From positions 744,001 through 808,000 of the forward strand of contig NZ_JACCCW010000001.1 in the NCBI RefSeq assembly GCF_013410065.1: a DNA stretch of 64,000 nt, given 5' to 3'. The notes under the pieces were generated by a model that was not told the DNA's origin, searched no databases, and saw nothing but the letters and a program-made list of their open reading frames with translations. The position numbers and the translations under genes were made by a program. Position 1 is the stretch's first letter. Every line of letters starts with the position of its first letter. Of the stretch, positions 15,520 through 24,498 are shown piece after piece. The DNA comes from Granulicella arctica. GTDB taxonomy: Bacteria > Acidobacteriota > Terriglobia > Terriglobales > Acidobacteriaceae.

Positions 15520-16868
15520 AAGCGCAGCTCGCCGATGTAGACGCCGTAGGGTGCGAGTTTGACGGCGGTGAGGTCCATGCCGCCCATGCCGTGGTCGGAG
15601 CGCAGGACGGTGCGGAGGAAGTTGCCGCGCAGGTGGAGGTTGTGGATGTCGTTCTCGAGCGAGAGCGTTACCGGCTTATCGGACAGGTTGCAGGCGACGA
15701 TGATGGCGGGCGCGAGAGGAGTGACGGCTCCCTTCCTTGCGACCCAGACGACGCTGTTTTCGGCGTCGTGATTGAGGAAGGTATCGGTGCCGGAGCGCAG
15801 GACGTTGTTACCGTGGTGCAGGTCGATGAGGCGGCGGTACCAGTTGAGGAGCGAGTCGGGATCGGCATCCTCGGAGGCGACCTCGGGGCCGTGGACGATG
15901 GGCTGCTTTGGCGGCTTCGCGGTGGGATCGACCGGTGTACCCCAGGCCATGAGGGAATCGGTGCCGGACTTGTCCGTCATGCCGATCTCCTGTCCGAAGT
16001 AGAGCTGGGCGTTGGCGCGTGTCGCGAGGAGCAGGGCGGCAACGGGCTTTGCGGCTGGGTCACCGAAGCGGGTGGTACTGCGCGGAAAGCCGTAGCCGTC
16101 GGTCATGGCGAGGGGCGCGATGCCGTCGGATGAGGCCTGGTGCTCGAGTGTAGCGCGGAGGGTGGCGGCGTTGAGCTGATCCACATGCGCGAGGGTGGGG
16201 TCGAGGATCAGGTCTGCGCCGTCGCGGCGGGAGTTGTCGGAAGCGGCATCGGCGACGAGGATGCGCTGGCCGGCGAAGCTCTTTGTGGCGGCGCTCAGTG
16301 CGTGGAGCTGCGCGGATCGCTGTTGAGGATCGGTCGATGCCGAAGATGCTAATGCAGCGTGCAGGCTGATGCCACCGGCTCCACGAGCGAGCCAGAAGCG
16401 TGCGACTGACGTGAGCGCGGCGGGATCGGGAAGCTGCTGCGGATCGATCTCGACGACGACGCGGAGGCTGTCGCGGCTGGCCTCGCGGAGCAGGTCTTCA
16501 AAGTCGTCGATGGTGCCGATGGCGGGATCGATGGCCTGGAGCCGTCCGGGAAGGCTTCCGTCAGCGGGCGAGAGGTGAGTGAGGGCGATTGCGTCCACGC
16601 CGAGGGAGTGCACGTAGTCGAGCTGTTTGGCGACACCGGCGAGGTCGCCTTTGCCATCGCCTTTAGAGTCGTGGAAGCCGTGTGGGTCGATCTCGTACAG
16701 GACCGCATGGTTGTACCAGGCTTCGAGGTTCATGCCGGAGCCAGCCCAGCCGGGGCGGGCGAGCATCTGTCCTGAAGCGGCGAGAGGGAGAAGGGCGAGA
16801 ACGGCGTATCCAGTGAGGCTCGATACGCGCTTGCGGAGGGCGGTGCGATTGAGAGAGAGCATCGGCAT
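15516..16868 (-). CDS. Secreted GH13 (alpha-amylase family) homologue without catalytic residues
   Basis: A 450-residue exported protein (signal about 1-34 ending in ASGQ) with a recognisable GH13 barrel: NHAVLYEIDPHGFHDSKGDG, YVHSLGVDAIALTHLSP, FWLARGAGGISLHAA and LYFGQEIGMTD, then a beta domain. Compared with the active glucosidase at 25995, the nucleophile block GFRLDA reads GISLHA (His170 for Asp), the acid/base block IGET reads VADA (Asp207 for Glu), and the DNHDNH block reads TDGYGF. All three catalytic carboxylates are therefore lost or changed. It is the last gene of the minus-strand unit beginning at 21938, 72 bp after the CRTAC1-like gene. It is likely a carbohydrate-binding or structural derivative. 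Confidence 0.8.
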   Translation of the reverse strand: MPMLSLNRTALRKRVSSLTGYAVLALLPLAASGQMLARPGWAGSGMNLEAWYNHAVLYEIDPHGFHDSKGDGKGDLAGVAKQLDYVHSLGVDAIALTHLSPADGSLPGRLQAIDPAIGTIDDFEDLLREASRDSLRVVVEIDPQQLPDPAALTSVARFWLARGAGGISLHAALASSASTDPQQRSAQLHALSAATKSFAGQRILVADAASDNSRRDGADLILDPTLAHVDQLNAATLRATLEHQASSDGIAPLAMTDGYGFPRSTTRFGDPAAKPVAALLLATRANAQLYFGQEIGMTDKSGTDSLMAWGTPVDPTAKPPKQPIVHGPEVASEDADPDSLLNWYRRLIDLHHGNNVLRSGTDTFLNHDAENSVVWVARKGAVTPLAPAIIVACNLSDKPVTLSLENDIHNLHLRGNFLRTVLRSDHGMGGMDLTAVKLAPYGVYIGELRF

Positions 16869-16940
16869 AGGGAGGACAGCTATCTCTTTGATGCTACCCG
16901 AGACCGCTCCGAAACGGCTTCTCCAAACAATGATCTTGTT

Positions 16941-19187
16941 TTAGAGGAAGGGTTTGAGGGATGTGTCGCCTTCGCGCAGATGGAGGCTCTGGTCGGCTTT
17001 GATATGGGCAAAGGTCTGGACGAGGTGCGAGGTAGGCCATGTGACTTCGATCTTCTCGACCATTGTGGCTGGACCGAGGCCGATGTGCTGGCGCAGCGGG
17101 TTGCCACCGAAGCTGGAGCCGTAGCCGACAGTCCTGTAGATGCGACGCGATCCGTCTTTTGTGGCGACGGTGACGCAGATGCGGGCACCGAAGGCGGCGC
17201 GGTTGGTCTGGACGCCTTCGAGCGAGAGGGTGATCCAGTGGTTGCCGTGGCCGGGGTTGCGATAGAGAACGCTCTGGAAGGTATCGCCGGGAAGAGCCCC
17301 GCCCATCTCTTCGAAGACGTCCTCGTTGCCAGTGCCGCGGAGATCCCCGAAGGCAATGGCGTGGCCCTTTTGCAGGTTTCCGAAGCCGCCGGAGGTGGTG
17401 ATGTCCTGAAAGCTTTCGCCGCCGTGGTTGCGGAACATGCGGTTGGGCGGGAGCGACTGGTAGAGGCTTTCGCCGGTGCCGAGGTAGAGGTCGAGCCAGC
17501 CGTCGTTGTCGAGGTCGCCGAAGTTCGCTCCCATGGCGAGGATGGCGCGGTCGAGGTGGACTTTTTTCGTCACATCTTCGAAGGTGCCGTCGTGGTTGTT
17601 GCGATAGAGGCGCGGGGTCTCGGCGTGGAAGGGGTGGCCGAGCTCGAAGGCGCCCACATCCTGCGTGGAGTCGGTGGAGTAGCCTGCGACGAAGAGGTCG
17701 GGCCAGCCGTCGTTGTCGTAGTCGAAGAACCAGGTGGCGAAGCTGCTGCGCTGCTTGTCGACGCCTGCGCTTGCGGTGACGTCGATGAACCTCCAGCCTG
17801 ATCCCTCTTTTCTGCCGTCGTTTCGGAAGAGGCGGTTGCGGCCGCCCATCACCGAGATGTAGAGATCGGGGCGGCCATCGTTGTTGTAGTCGCCCCAAGC
17901 GACGCCCTTGACGAAGCCGAGGTCGCTGAGGCCGCTGGCGGCGGCGATCTCGGTGAAGGTGCCGTCGTGGTTGTTATGGAAGAGCTGCGAGGGATGCAGG
18001 TCGCCGGGCGTTGTCTCGTGGCCGACGAAGAGGTCGAGCCAACCGTCGTTGTCGAAGTCGGCCCATGCGGCGGTCTGGGTAGGGTGAAGCGAGAGGAGGC
18101 CCGCCTGTTCGGTGACGTCGTCGAAGGTGACCTGTCCGTTGTGCATGCCGTTGTTGCGGAGCAGCGACATCGGATACTCGCCCTGCTTGCCCCACCAGCC
18201 ACCGCGCAGGACGAGGACATCGGGACGGCCATCGTTGTTGTAGTCGGTGACGACGAGGTTGAGGCCGCCGGTCTCTCCCATGAGGCCGGACTGCGCGGTG
18301 ATGTCCTTGAAGGTGCCGTCGCCGTTGTTGTGGAAGAGATGCATCTGATCGAGCGGACCGGAGGAGCTGACCATGATGTCGAGCAGGCCGTCGCCGTCGA
18401 AGTCCTCCATGATGGCTCCGCCGGCGTGGCTGGTGAGATCGAGTCCGGCGGTCATGGCTACATCGTCGAACGCGCCGATGCTGGCGTCAGAGTCGAAGAG
18501 CTTTGCGGGGGCCAGATACTTTGGCGGAACCTTCGTGGGGTATTGGCCTAGCTGCATATAGGCGATGTTGAGGAGCCAGCGGGATTCGTCGTCACTCGGG
18601 TTCGTATCGAGTAGCGCGGTGAACTCGCGGACGGCTCCCTCGGCTCCGCGCGCGATGCTGTGGACGCCGGAGCCGCGTATGGGAAAGATGCAGGATCGCT
18701 GGCCGTGGTTCGCCATGCAGTTCTGCTGCTCGCCGAGGCGGAGGTAGGTGAGGCCGAGCCATTCGCCGAGCGTGCGTGCGGCGGTGGGTGGAAGTGGCTG
18801 GTGCGTGTCGGCGCTGAGCTTGCGGAGGGCTTCGAGGTCGTTGATGGCGGCTTCGCTATCTCCTGCGCCGAGGAGCTCGATGGCAAGCTGCTGGCGGATG
18901 GTGGCCTCGTCGCGGAAGCTGAGGTGGTTCTTGAGGAGCGAGGCGTAGTAAACGGCTCGCTGGGCTTGTTTGGTGGGGTCAACCTTCCAGTCGGTGTCGC
19001 GGTAGATGCGCTGGAGGAGCGCGGCCATCTTCTTCGTGCTCTCGGCCTGATAGATTTTGCCGTCGGCTGGCATTGGGACGGGAGTGACCCAGGCGGGGTC
19101 CTGCTGCATGGGCATACTCCTCTGGCCGCAGAGCGGTGAGGCAAGTGTGGCGGCGAGGAGGAGCGAGATGTAAGCACGCGCTTTCAT
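16941..19187 (-). CDS. CRTAC1-like secreted protein: TPR region, FG-GAP/VCBS repeats and ASPIC/UnbV domain
   Basis: A 748-residue exported protein. I chose the ATG at 19187 because it forms an ATGA overlap with the stop of the upstream cytochrome gene; a longer start exists at 19199. A signal peptide (about 1-22) is followed by a helical, TPR-like region to about 200. Then come repeated Ca-binding-type loops (DFDGDGLLDIMVSS, DYNNDGRPDVLVLR, DFDNDGWLDLFVG, DYDNDGWPDLFVAG, DLDNDGWLDLYLG) forming a beta-propeller. The C-terminal part (GARICVTVATKDGSRRIYRT and VEKIEVTWPTS) is the ASPIC/UnbV domain. The family has no settled function; coupling to the cytochrome gene suggests a shared task in the envelope. 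Confidence 0.88.
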   Translation of the reverse strand: MKARAYISLLLAATLASPLCGQRSMPMQQDPAWVTPVPMPADGKIYQAESTKKMAALLQRIYRDTDWKVDPTKQAQRAVYYASLLKNHLSFRDEATIRQQLAIELLGAGDSEAAINDLEALRKLSADTHQPLPPTAARTLGEWLGLTYLRLGEQQNCMANHGQRSCIFPIRGSGVHSIARGAEGAVREFTALLDTNPSDDESRWLLNIAYMQLGQYPTKVPPKYLAPAKLFDSDASIGAFDDVAMTAGLDLTSHAGGAIMEDFDGDGLLDIMVSSSGPLDQMHLFHNNGDGTFKDITAQSGLMGETGGLNLVVTDYNNDGRPDVLVLRGGWWGKQGEYPMSLLRNNGMHNGQVTFDDVTEQAGLLSLHPTQTAAWADFDNDGWLDLFVGHETTPGDLHPSQLFHNNHDGTFTEIAAASGLSDLGFVKGVAWGDYNNDGRPDLYISVMGGRNRLFRNDGRKEGSGWRFIDVTASAGVDKQRSSFATWFFDYDNDGWPDLFVAGYSTDSTQDVGAFELGHPFHAETPRLYRNNHDGTFEDVTKKVHLDRAILAMGANFGDLDNDGWLDLYLGTGESLYQSLPPNRMFRNHGGESFQDITTSGGFGNLQKGHAIAFGDLRGTGNEDVFEEMGGALPGDTFQSVLYRNPGHGNHWITLSLEGVQTNRAAFGARICVTVATKDGSRRIYRTVGYGSSFGGNPLRQHIGLGPATMVEKIEVTWPTSHLVQTFAHIKADQSLHLREGDTSLKPFL

Positions 19188-20842
19188 TGCAAGGTACACC
19201 GCTGCCCTGCGTAGCTGCCGGTCGCGAGGAAGGTATGGAGTTGCGGGTTATCGGGGGCGAAGCGTGACAACGTCTGGAGGGTGGCGAGGGCTTTCTGTTT
19301 GTCGCCGAGACGGCACTGGATGAGGGCGAGGTTGAGACCGGCGGCGGTCTGGATGGGGTCGGCGTCGATGACGCGCTCGAGGAGCTGGATGGCCTCGACG
19401 GTGCGTCCATTGGCGGCATCGAGGACGGCGAGGTTGCCGAGGGCGGTGGGCTCGTAGGGGTCGGCTTTGAGGGCAGCCTCATACTCTTCGCGAGCCCTGG
19501 CGGCGTTGCCGGAGCGTTGGTTGAGGAAGCCGAGCTGGACGTGGACCGGCGTGTCGGTTTGCCCGGCTGCTTCGGCTTGCGTGAGGAGTGCGAGGGCCTT
19601 CTGCCCGGAGGCGCGGTCGCCTCGCTCAGCGAGCTGCGCATAGGCGAGGCCGAGGTCGCGATCGGTGACGGTGGTGTTACCGACGGGGATGAGTTCGGTG
19701 CTCTCACTGAGGCTTGCGAAGCGGAGATTCGCGGTGGCTGGGTTGCGCTGGATGTTGTGGTCGGTGGACTGGTTGTGGGAGACGTCGATGGTGTTGCGTG
19801 TGGGCATGTGGCAGGTGGCGCAGTCCTGCTGCTCTGGATGGTGCTGCGTGGCCATCGCGGTGCCGGTATGGCAGGTGAGGCACTTGGCGCGATAGAAGGC
19901 GACTCGTTCGGTTGCGGTCGGCGTGCTGTGCGGGTCGTGGCAGGTGGTGCAGGTGAGCTTATCGCCCGCGCCGGGTTTGCCGCTTACTCCAGCCTTGCAG
20001 GCGCTGCGCAACAAGGCTTCGTACTGGCTGGCGGCGCGACCACCTCCGGATTGCGTAGCGGCTTTGACGAAGTAGACGGCGTAGCGGTCGAGGTCGTCGC
20101 CGGGGCGGAAGTCTGCGGGCGAGGTATTCGCGCGGAAGACGGCGGCGTCGCCTTCGAGATGGCACTGGAGGCAGGTGCTGTCGCGGCGGCTTGCGGCTAG
20201 CTTATCCGGATTGACGATGGGGGCGTGACCTTGCGTGGCAAGATGTGCGGCGGGGTCACCGTGGCAAGAGACACAGCCGATGCCGGATTGCAGGAAGGGT
20301 GCTCCGGCGTAGCGATTACGCGCCTGCGGGAGAGCTGTCTGGACGCCGGTGGTGTGGCAATGCAGACAGTTGGCGTCGATAGGCAAGGGCGATGGCATCG
20401 ACGTGACCGCGCCGAAGCCAGGAGCCATGTCCCACAACGCTTTGCGACTGTAGTAGTTGATGGGGGCCTGGAACCAGCGGTGATCCTGCTGATAGAGGAA
20501 GGTGCGGCCACGCTGGTTGGAGCCGATGAAATAGACGAGCTTCAGCTCGCCGTGGAGTGATGGCTGAGTATCGCGGTTATAGGTGAGCCACACGTCGCTG
20601 TCGCGGAGAAAGACGCGGTAGTCGACGCTGGAGGGAGCGTGGCGAAAACCGCCGGGCACGAAGCTGCCGAGACCGTCGAGCGCGGGGCCGCTGCCGCGGG
20701 CCATCGGCGTCTGCTCGTAGCGGTCGTAGATCTCCTTGTGGCAGCCGGCGCAGGCGACGTCGGGGTTTTTCGACGTCTGGCATGTAGCCGGGCGAGCAAG
20801 AAGCAACGCGGCCATCGCGAAGAGGAGAGAAGCGCGCTGCAT
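19184..20842 (-). CDS. Seven-haem c-type cytochrome with C-terminal TPRs
   Basis: A 552-residue exported protein with a signal peptide (about 1-20). Seven CXXCH haem-attachment motifs are visible: CAGCH (31), CLHCH (159), CVSCH (190), CLQCH (224), CTTCH (298), CLTCH (321) and CATCH (341). Their spacing fits the doubled-CXXCH/cytochrome c554-like family. Residues about 385-540 are TPR repeats (ALLTQAEAAGQTDTPVHVQL, ALGNLAVLDAANGRTVEAIQ). It is likely a periplasmic electron carrier with a protein-docking arm. It starts 10 bp after the upstream TPR gene and overlaps the CRTAC1-like start by an ATGA. Confidence 0.88.
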   Translation of the reverse strand: MQRASLLFAMAALLLARPATCQTSKNPDVACAGCHKEIYDRYEQTPMARGSGPALDGLGSFVPGGFRHAPSSVDYRVFLRDSDVWLTYNRDTQPSLHGELKLVYFIGSNQRGRTFLYQQDHRWFQAPINYYSRKALWDMAPGFGAVTSMPSPLPIDANCLHCHTTGVQTALPQARNRYAGAPFLQSGIGCVSCHGDPAAHLATQGHAPIVNPDKLAASRRDSTCLQCHLEGDAAVFRANTSPADFRPGDDLDRYAVYFVKAATQSGGGRAASQYEALLRSACKAGVSGKPGAGDKLTCTTCHDPHSTPTATERVAFYRAKCLTCHTGTAMATQHHPEQQDCATCHMPTRNTIDVSHNQSTDHNIQRNPATANLRFASLSESTELIPVGNTTVTDRDLGLAYAQLAERGDRASGQKALALLTQAEAAGQTDTPVHVQLGFLNQRSGNAARAREEYEAALKADPYEPTALGNLAVLDAANGRTVEAIQLLERVIDADPIQTAAGLNLALIQCRLGDKQKALATLQTLSRFAPDNPQLHTFLATGSYAGQRCTLQ

Positions 20843-20852
20843 CGTCGGCCGC

Positions 20853-21938
20853 CTACTTCACATTCTGTAGCTTGGGTTCCGTATCGGCCTGTAGCTTCTC
20901 CGCTGTTTGCGTCTCGCGTGAGGCGTCGGAGGTGCGTCCGAGACTGCGATAGGCCTGCCCGAGGAGGCTGTGGGCCATGTAGTTGCCGGGGTCCATGCCC
21001 ACGGCGTGCTCGAGGTACATGGCGGCGTTGGCGGGGACCTGCTGACGGAGAAGGACTTTGCCGAGGAGGATGTAGGGCGCAGAGTTATACGGCTCAAGCA
21101 GCACGGCGCGCTGGAGGGACTCGAGCGCGGGCTGGTAGTTGCCTGCACGGGAGTACGCGTCACCGAGGCGATCGTAGACGGCGCCATCAAGCGGGTTGCG
21201 GGCGCGCTCTTTTTCGAACTCGGCGATAGCCTCGTCGAGATGATTGCCTGCCAGAGCGATCTCGCCGAGAAGCTGATGGACCAGGGGGAGTTGAGGATCG
21301 AGTGCGAGGGCCTTTTCGGCAAAATCCTTCGCGACAGGAACAAAATCGCGACGGAAGAGCATGCGTGCGGCGAGCAGATACGACGAGGCGGAGTCAGGTG
21401 GGAAGCCGTACTGGAGCGCGAAGGAGTGGCGCGCATCGTCATAGCGGCGCGTATCGAGGTAGCAGAGGGCGAGGACGTAGCTGGGATCGACGCGGGTCTG
21501 CGGACCCCAGTTGTGCGCGGCGGTGAGCAGCGGAATGGCCTCGGCGGGCTTGCCCATCCGGAAGAGCGTCAGGCCGCGCATCTGCGTCGATTCGAGGTCG
21601 TGCGGGTCCTGCACGAGCGCAGCGGCGAAGGCAGAATCGGCATCTGAAAAGCGGTTCGCCGCGTAGTACGCCTGTCCCTGAAGCCGATGGACTCCGGGCA
21701 CGACGGGTTGCGTTACGGCTAGCTCGTCGAGTCGCTTGAGGGCTTCATCGGTATGGCCCTTGTCGATCATCTGCTGTACTTGCTTGAGATCGTCGGCGGT
21801 CGCTGGAGCTTGCGCCTGACTCGCCGCACTTGGGGCATCCGCTGCGACCGCAAGGACAAGCGCCAGCAGCAGCCACACGGCGCGGGAGCGGAGGCTCTGC
21901 ACGGAAGCAGGAACACGGCGGATCGCGGAATGACTCAT
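20853..21938 (-). CDS. Secreted TPR protein
   Basis: A 361-residue protein when started at ATG 21938 (MSHSAIRRVPASVQSLRS), which gives a clean signal peptide (AVWLLLALVLAVAADAPSAA). An alternative start at 22046 would add 36 residues and hide it. The rest is about eight TPR units, for example VHRLQGQAYYAANRFSDADS, LVHQLLGEIALAGNHLDEAI and YILLGKVLLRQQVPANAAMY. TPRs act as docking scaffolds. It is the first gene of the operon with the cytochrome (10-bp gap), the CRTAC1-like protein and the inactive GH13 homologue. Confidence 0.85.
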   Translation of the reverse strand: MSHSAIRRVPASVQSLRSRAVWLLLALVLAVAADAPSAASQAQAPATADDLKQVQQMIDKGHTDEALKRLDELAVTQPVVPGVHRLQGQAYYAANRFSDADSAFAAALVQDPHDLESTQMRGLTLFRMGKPAEAIPLLTAAHNWGPQTRVDPSYVLALCYLDTRRYDDARHSFALQYGFPPDSASSYLLAARMLFRRDFVPVAKDFAEKALALDPQLPLVHQLLGEIALAGNHLDEAIAEFEKERARNPLDGAVYDRLGDAYSRAGNYQPALESLQRAVLLEPYNSAPYILLGKVLLRQQVPANAAMYLEHAVGMDPGNYMAHSLLGQAYRSLGRTSDASRETQTAEKLQADTEPKLQNVK

Positions 21939-22305
21939 GGATGTGCGGGTATTGCCTGGATGGCGCGGGTCTTCGAAAAGTCTCAACGTCCACCCTCTTT
22001 GAGAAGAGAAGAAGCTAGCGGTTCGTCCGACGTTACGCGTATGCAAATGCCACTGTCAATTTCATTTCCAGGATGCATTTTGAAATCGAAGGACGATCAA
22101 TTGATATATCACATTGCCATGGATTCCACATCGGCCATTTGTATCGGATTGAAGTACATCCATCTCCCTCTGCATTGCCTAAGTCGAGGCTATTTCCTGC
22201 TAAATCGAGACTTATTCGCGTTGCTACTCGTCATGGAGTATCACGGACAAATATTGGGCCTCTTTATGGGGAGGTTTACTAAGAGAAGTTTTTGTCTATA
22301 CATTA
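21939..22305. promoter_or_regulatory. Divergent intergenic region between the TPR operon and the GntR-type regulator
   Basis: This AT-richer region presumably holds promoters in both directions. Two sites stand out: ATCAATTGAT at 22096-22105, within a longer dyad with TGATATATCA, and ACATTGCCATG at 22111-22121. The latter is the reverse complement of part of the inverted repeat upstream of the glucosidase at 25995. I see no gene here. Confidence 0.5.
22111..22121. promoter_or_regulatory. Candidate operator, half-site shared with 25929-25956
   Basis: ACATTGCCATG, identical to the complement of CATGGCAATGT upstream of the alpha-glucosidase gene. Its place about 190 bp before the regulator gene suggests autoregulation. 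Inferred from the shared sequence only. Confidence 0.4.
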
Positions 22306-23535
22306 TTGGTGTTGGCTCGCTGCCGCCTAGAGGATCGCTTGAAATCTGGAAGACTACATCCCGGGAGTACGGTTTCCACGCGGCGAAGCGCAGCTTCTGA
22401 ACCGCAGTCCGAGGCAGGCAAGCCGCTCGAGATCCCCAAGTATCGCCAGGTGTATGAAGATCTGCTTTCGTCGATCAAGTCCGGCACCTTCCGCCCAGGG
22501 GACAGGCTGCCGAGCGAGGCGGAGCTGGGGAAGCGATACGACACGTCGAGGATCACGGTCGCCAAGGCGGTCAATGAGCTGCACCTGCGCGGACTGGTCT
22601 CCCGGCGTGCGGGCTCTGGGACACATGTGCTCGCACCTGCTCGAACCACCGGCCACCTCTTCGGTCTGCTGATCCCCGATCTTGGACGCACGGAGATCTT
22701 CGAACCGATCTGCCATGGCATGATGCAGTCGCCGCTGTCGAAGGCACACTCCTTGCTGTGGGGCCATGCCATGGGCGACGCAGCGTTGCAGGAGCGCGAA
22801 GCCGAACAGTTGTGTCGGCAGTATATCGAGCAGAAGGTCTCTGGCGTGTTCTTCGCGCCGCTGGAGTTTACACCGGCGAAGGATGCCGTCAACCACCGCA
22901 TCGTCAGTGCGCTCGAAAAGGCCGGTGTTGCCGTTGTACTGCTCGACCGCTGTTATGCGCCGTATCCGCTGCGGTCGAAGTACGATCTTGTCGGCATCGA
23001 CAATCGCCGGGCAGGCTTCCTGATTACACAGCACCTGCTGCGCCTTGGCCTGAGGCGCATCGCCTTCGTCGCCAAGCCGCTCTCCGCGTCGACAGTCGTC
23101 GCACGCATCGCTGGTTATCGCGAGGCGCTGTTTGCCTACGGCATCGATATGCGTGAGGATCTTGTCCGGCGCGGCGATCCCGATGACCCGGCGTTCGTCG
23201 AGCAGGTGTTGCAGACGTGCAAGCCGGAGGCCATCGTCTGCGCGAACGACGCAGCGGCAGCACGCCTGATGACGCATTTGAATGCGCAAGGCATCCGCGT
23301 TCCTGAGGACATGCGCATCGTGGGTATCGACGATGTGAAGTACGCCGCTATGCTGCCGACACCGTTGACGACCCAGCACCAGAACTGCGCCAACATCGGT
23401 GCCGCGGCACTGAGCGCCATGCTGGAGCGGCTGGAGAATCCGCAGCTCCCGACACGCGACATCCTGCTCCAGACGCATACCGTGGTGCGGAGATCGTGCG
23501 GAGCCCATCTGCACGCCGGCAAGACGCTTAGCTAG
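22306..23535 (+). CDS. GntR/LacI chimeric sugar-responsive transcription regulator
   Basis: Up to 409 residues. Residues about 45-110 are a GntR-type winged helix (YRQVYEDLLSSIKSGTFRPG, LPSEAELGKRYDTSRITVAK, VNELHLRGLVSRRAGSGTHV). The rest is a periplasmic-binding-protein/LacI-type sensor (FGLLIPDLGRTEIFEPICHG, DLVGIDNRRAGFLITQHLLR, AIVCANDAAAARLMTHL, IVGIDDVKYAAMLPTPLTT), as in AraR. Only TTG or GTG starts (22306, 22309) precede the fold, so the exact start is uncertain. It is probably a repressor relieved by a sugar or sugar phosphate. The downstream porter, glucosidase and trehalase genes are likely targets. It overlaps the convergent gene by eight bases. Confidence 0.85.
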   Translation: MVLARCRLEDRLKSGRLHPGSTVSTRRSAASEPQSEAGKPLEIPKYRQVYEDLLSSIKSGTFRPGDRLPSEAELGKRYDTSRITVAKAVNELHLRGLVSRRAGSGTHVLAPARTTGHLFGLLIPDLGRTEIFEPICHGMMQSPLSKAHSLLWGHAMGDAALQEREAEQLCRQYIEQKVSGVFFAPLEFTPAKDAVNHRIVSALEKAGVAVVLLDRCYAPYPLRSKYDLVGIDNRRAGFLITQHLLRLGLRRIAFVAKPLSASTVVARIAGYREALFAYGIDMREDLVRRGDPDDPAFVEQVLQTCKPEAIVCANDAAAARLMTHLNAQGIRVPEDMRIVGIDDVKYAAMLPTPLTTQHQNCANIGAAALSAMLERLENPQLPTRDILLQTHTVVRRSCGAHLHAGKTLS

Positions 23536-24310
23536 CCGGAGTGAGCGCCTCGGAGCTGCGTCGTGGCCAGCAGAGAATGATGGCTAAAGGAAAGAGCACA
23601 TAGACCGAAAGAGCCGAGATCCAGTGGGAGATGTCCCCGTAGCGGTGGAGGCCAGCGCTTCCAAAAAATTTAAACACCGTGTAGGCACTTAAGAAAACCA
23701 GGAAGATTTGCCCCAGCTTTGCGTGCGGGAAGAAGAAGCGCATTGCTCCTGGCAGAAGTCTTGCGAAGAAGTGCCACACCGCCGCGCAAAAGGGGATGCC
23801 CAACACAAGGGCAACCCACCAGGGAGATATGTTCAGCCCTCGCTCTACGGTGAACATATCCGCGTGGGTTGTGAACGTTCTGGCAGGCACATACGAGATA
23901 AAGTTGCCCGCATTCATCATGCAGAACAAGAACATGAAGAGAGCCAACATGTGCCTGCCATGCTCTTTGGCTGTAGCGTAGAGGCGTCTTGAGAGTAGGT
24001 AGAACAGGCCATTGCCGAATAGAACTCCGGCGACAGCAATCAAGGCCGCAAGCCATCCGCGACCCGCTGCAAATATGGGATCGTAGTCGACATTCTCATC
24101 AATGTCATCCAGGTAAATAACGTTATCCCAGCTAAGGTGTCCATAGTCGAGCGCTAGAGGATTCGCCTTATATCCAGATCCCCATGCGACAAACGAATGA
24201 GCATATTCGTGCACAAGGTAACCGAGCGCGTGAGCCAGCCATAACTGCACGATGAAAACGAGGGCAAAACCTACCCGCGTCCCAAAGGTGTTTTTTCGAT
24301 CTGACAGCAT
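23528..24310 (-). CDS. Integral membrane protein with HExxH motif, M50-like
   Basis: A 260-residue protein with about six hydrophobic segments. The first segment ends in the zinc-protease motif HEYAH (residues 34-38, within LGYLVHEYAHSFVAWGSG), placed as in site-2 protease-like M50 enzymes. A later MMNAGNFISYVPAR segment is reminiscent of the second metal-ligand region, though I cannot identify a clear third ligand. A charged loop (YLDDIDENVDYDP) sits between helices 1 and 2. It could be an intramembrane protease or a non-proteolytic relative. It is convergent with the regulator gene, overlapping its stop by eight bases, so expression of the two may interfere. Confidence 0.65.
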   Translation of the reverse strand: MLSDRKNTFGTRVGFALVFIVQLWLAHALGYLVHEYAHSFVAWGSGYKANPLALDYGHLSWDNVIYLDDIDENVDYDPIFAAGRGWLAALIAVAGVLFGNGLFYLLSRRLYATAKEHGRHMLALFMFLFCMMNAGNFISYVPARTFTTHADMFTVERGLNISPWWVALVLGIPFCAAVWHFFARLLPGAMRFFFPHAKLGQIFLVFLSAYTVFKFFGSAGLHRYGDISHWISALSVYVLFPLAIILCWPRRSSEALTPAS

Positions 24311-24450
24311 GCCCTGAGTATGCCTAGTTTGGGCTTTGGGATCAACGGTCCAAAGATAAATAAAGCGCAGCTACGCACATTCGGCGATTTTCCCTTATTT
24401 ATGTCAAATTCATCCCTGTCACGTCTGCGGTCTGGGCGCGTGGACTGGTG

Positions 24451-24464
24451 AAGCATATATGCTT
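24451..24464. promoter_or_regulatory. 14-bp palindrome upstream of the sugar porter
   Basis: AAGCATATATGCTT is a perfect palindrome 35 bp before the chosen start of the porter gene, placed where an operator could act. It is unlike the shared motif at 22111 and 25929, so if functional it would bind another regulator. Confidence 0.35.
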
Positions 24465-24498
24465 TGGAGCATTGCAGTTTCCGGAGACGAAGCGTTCC

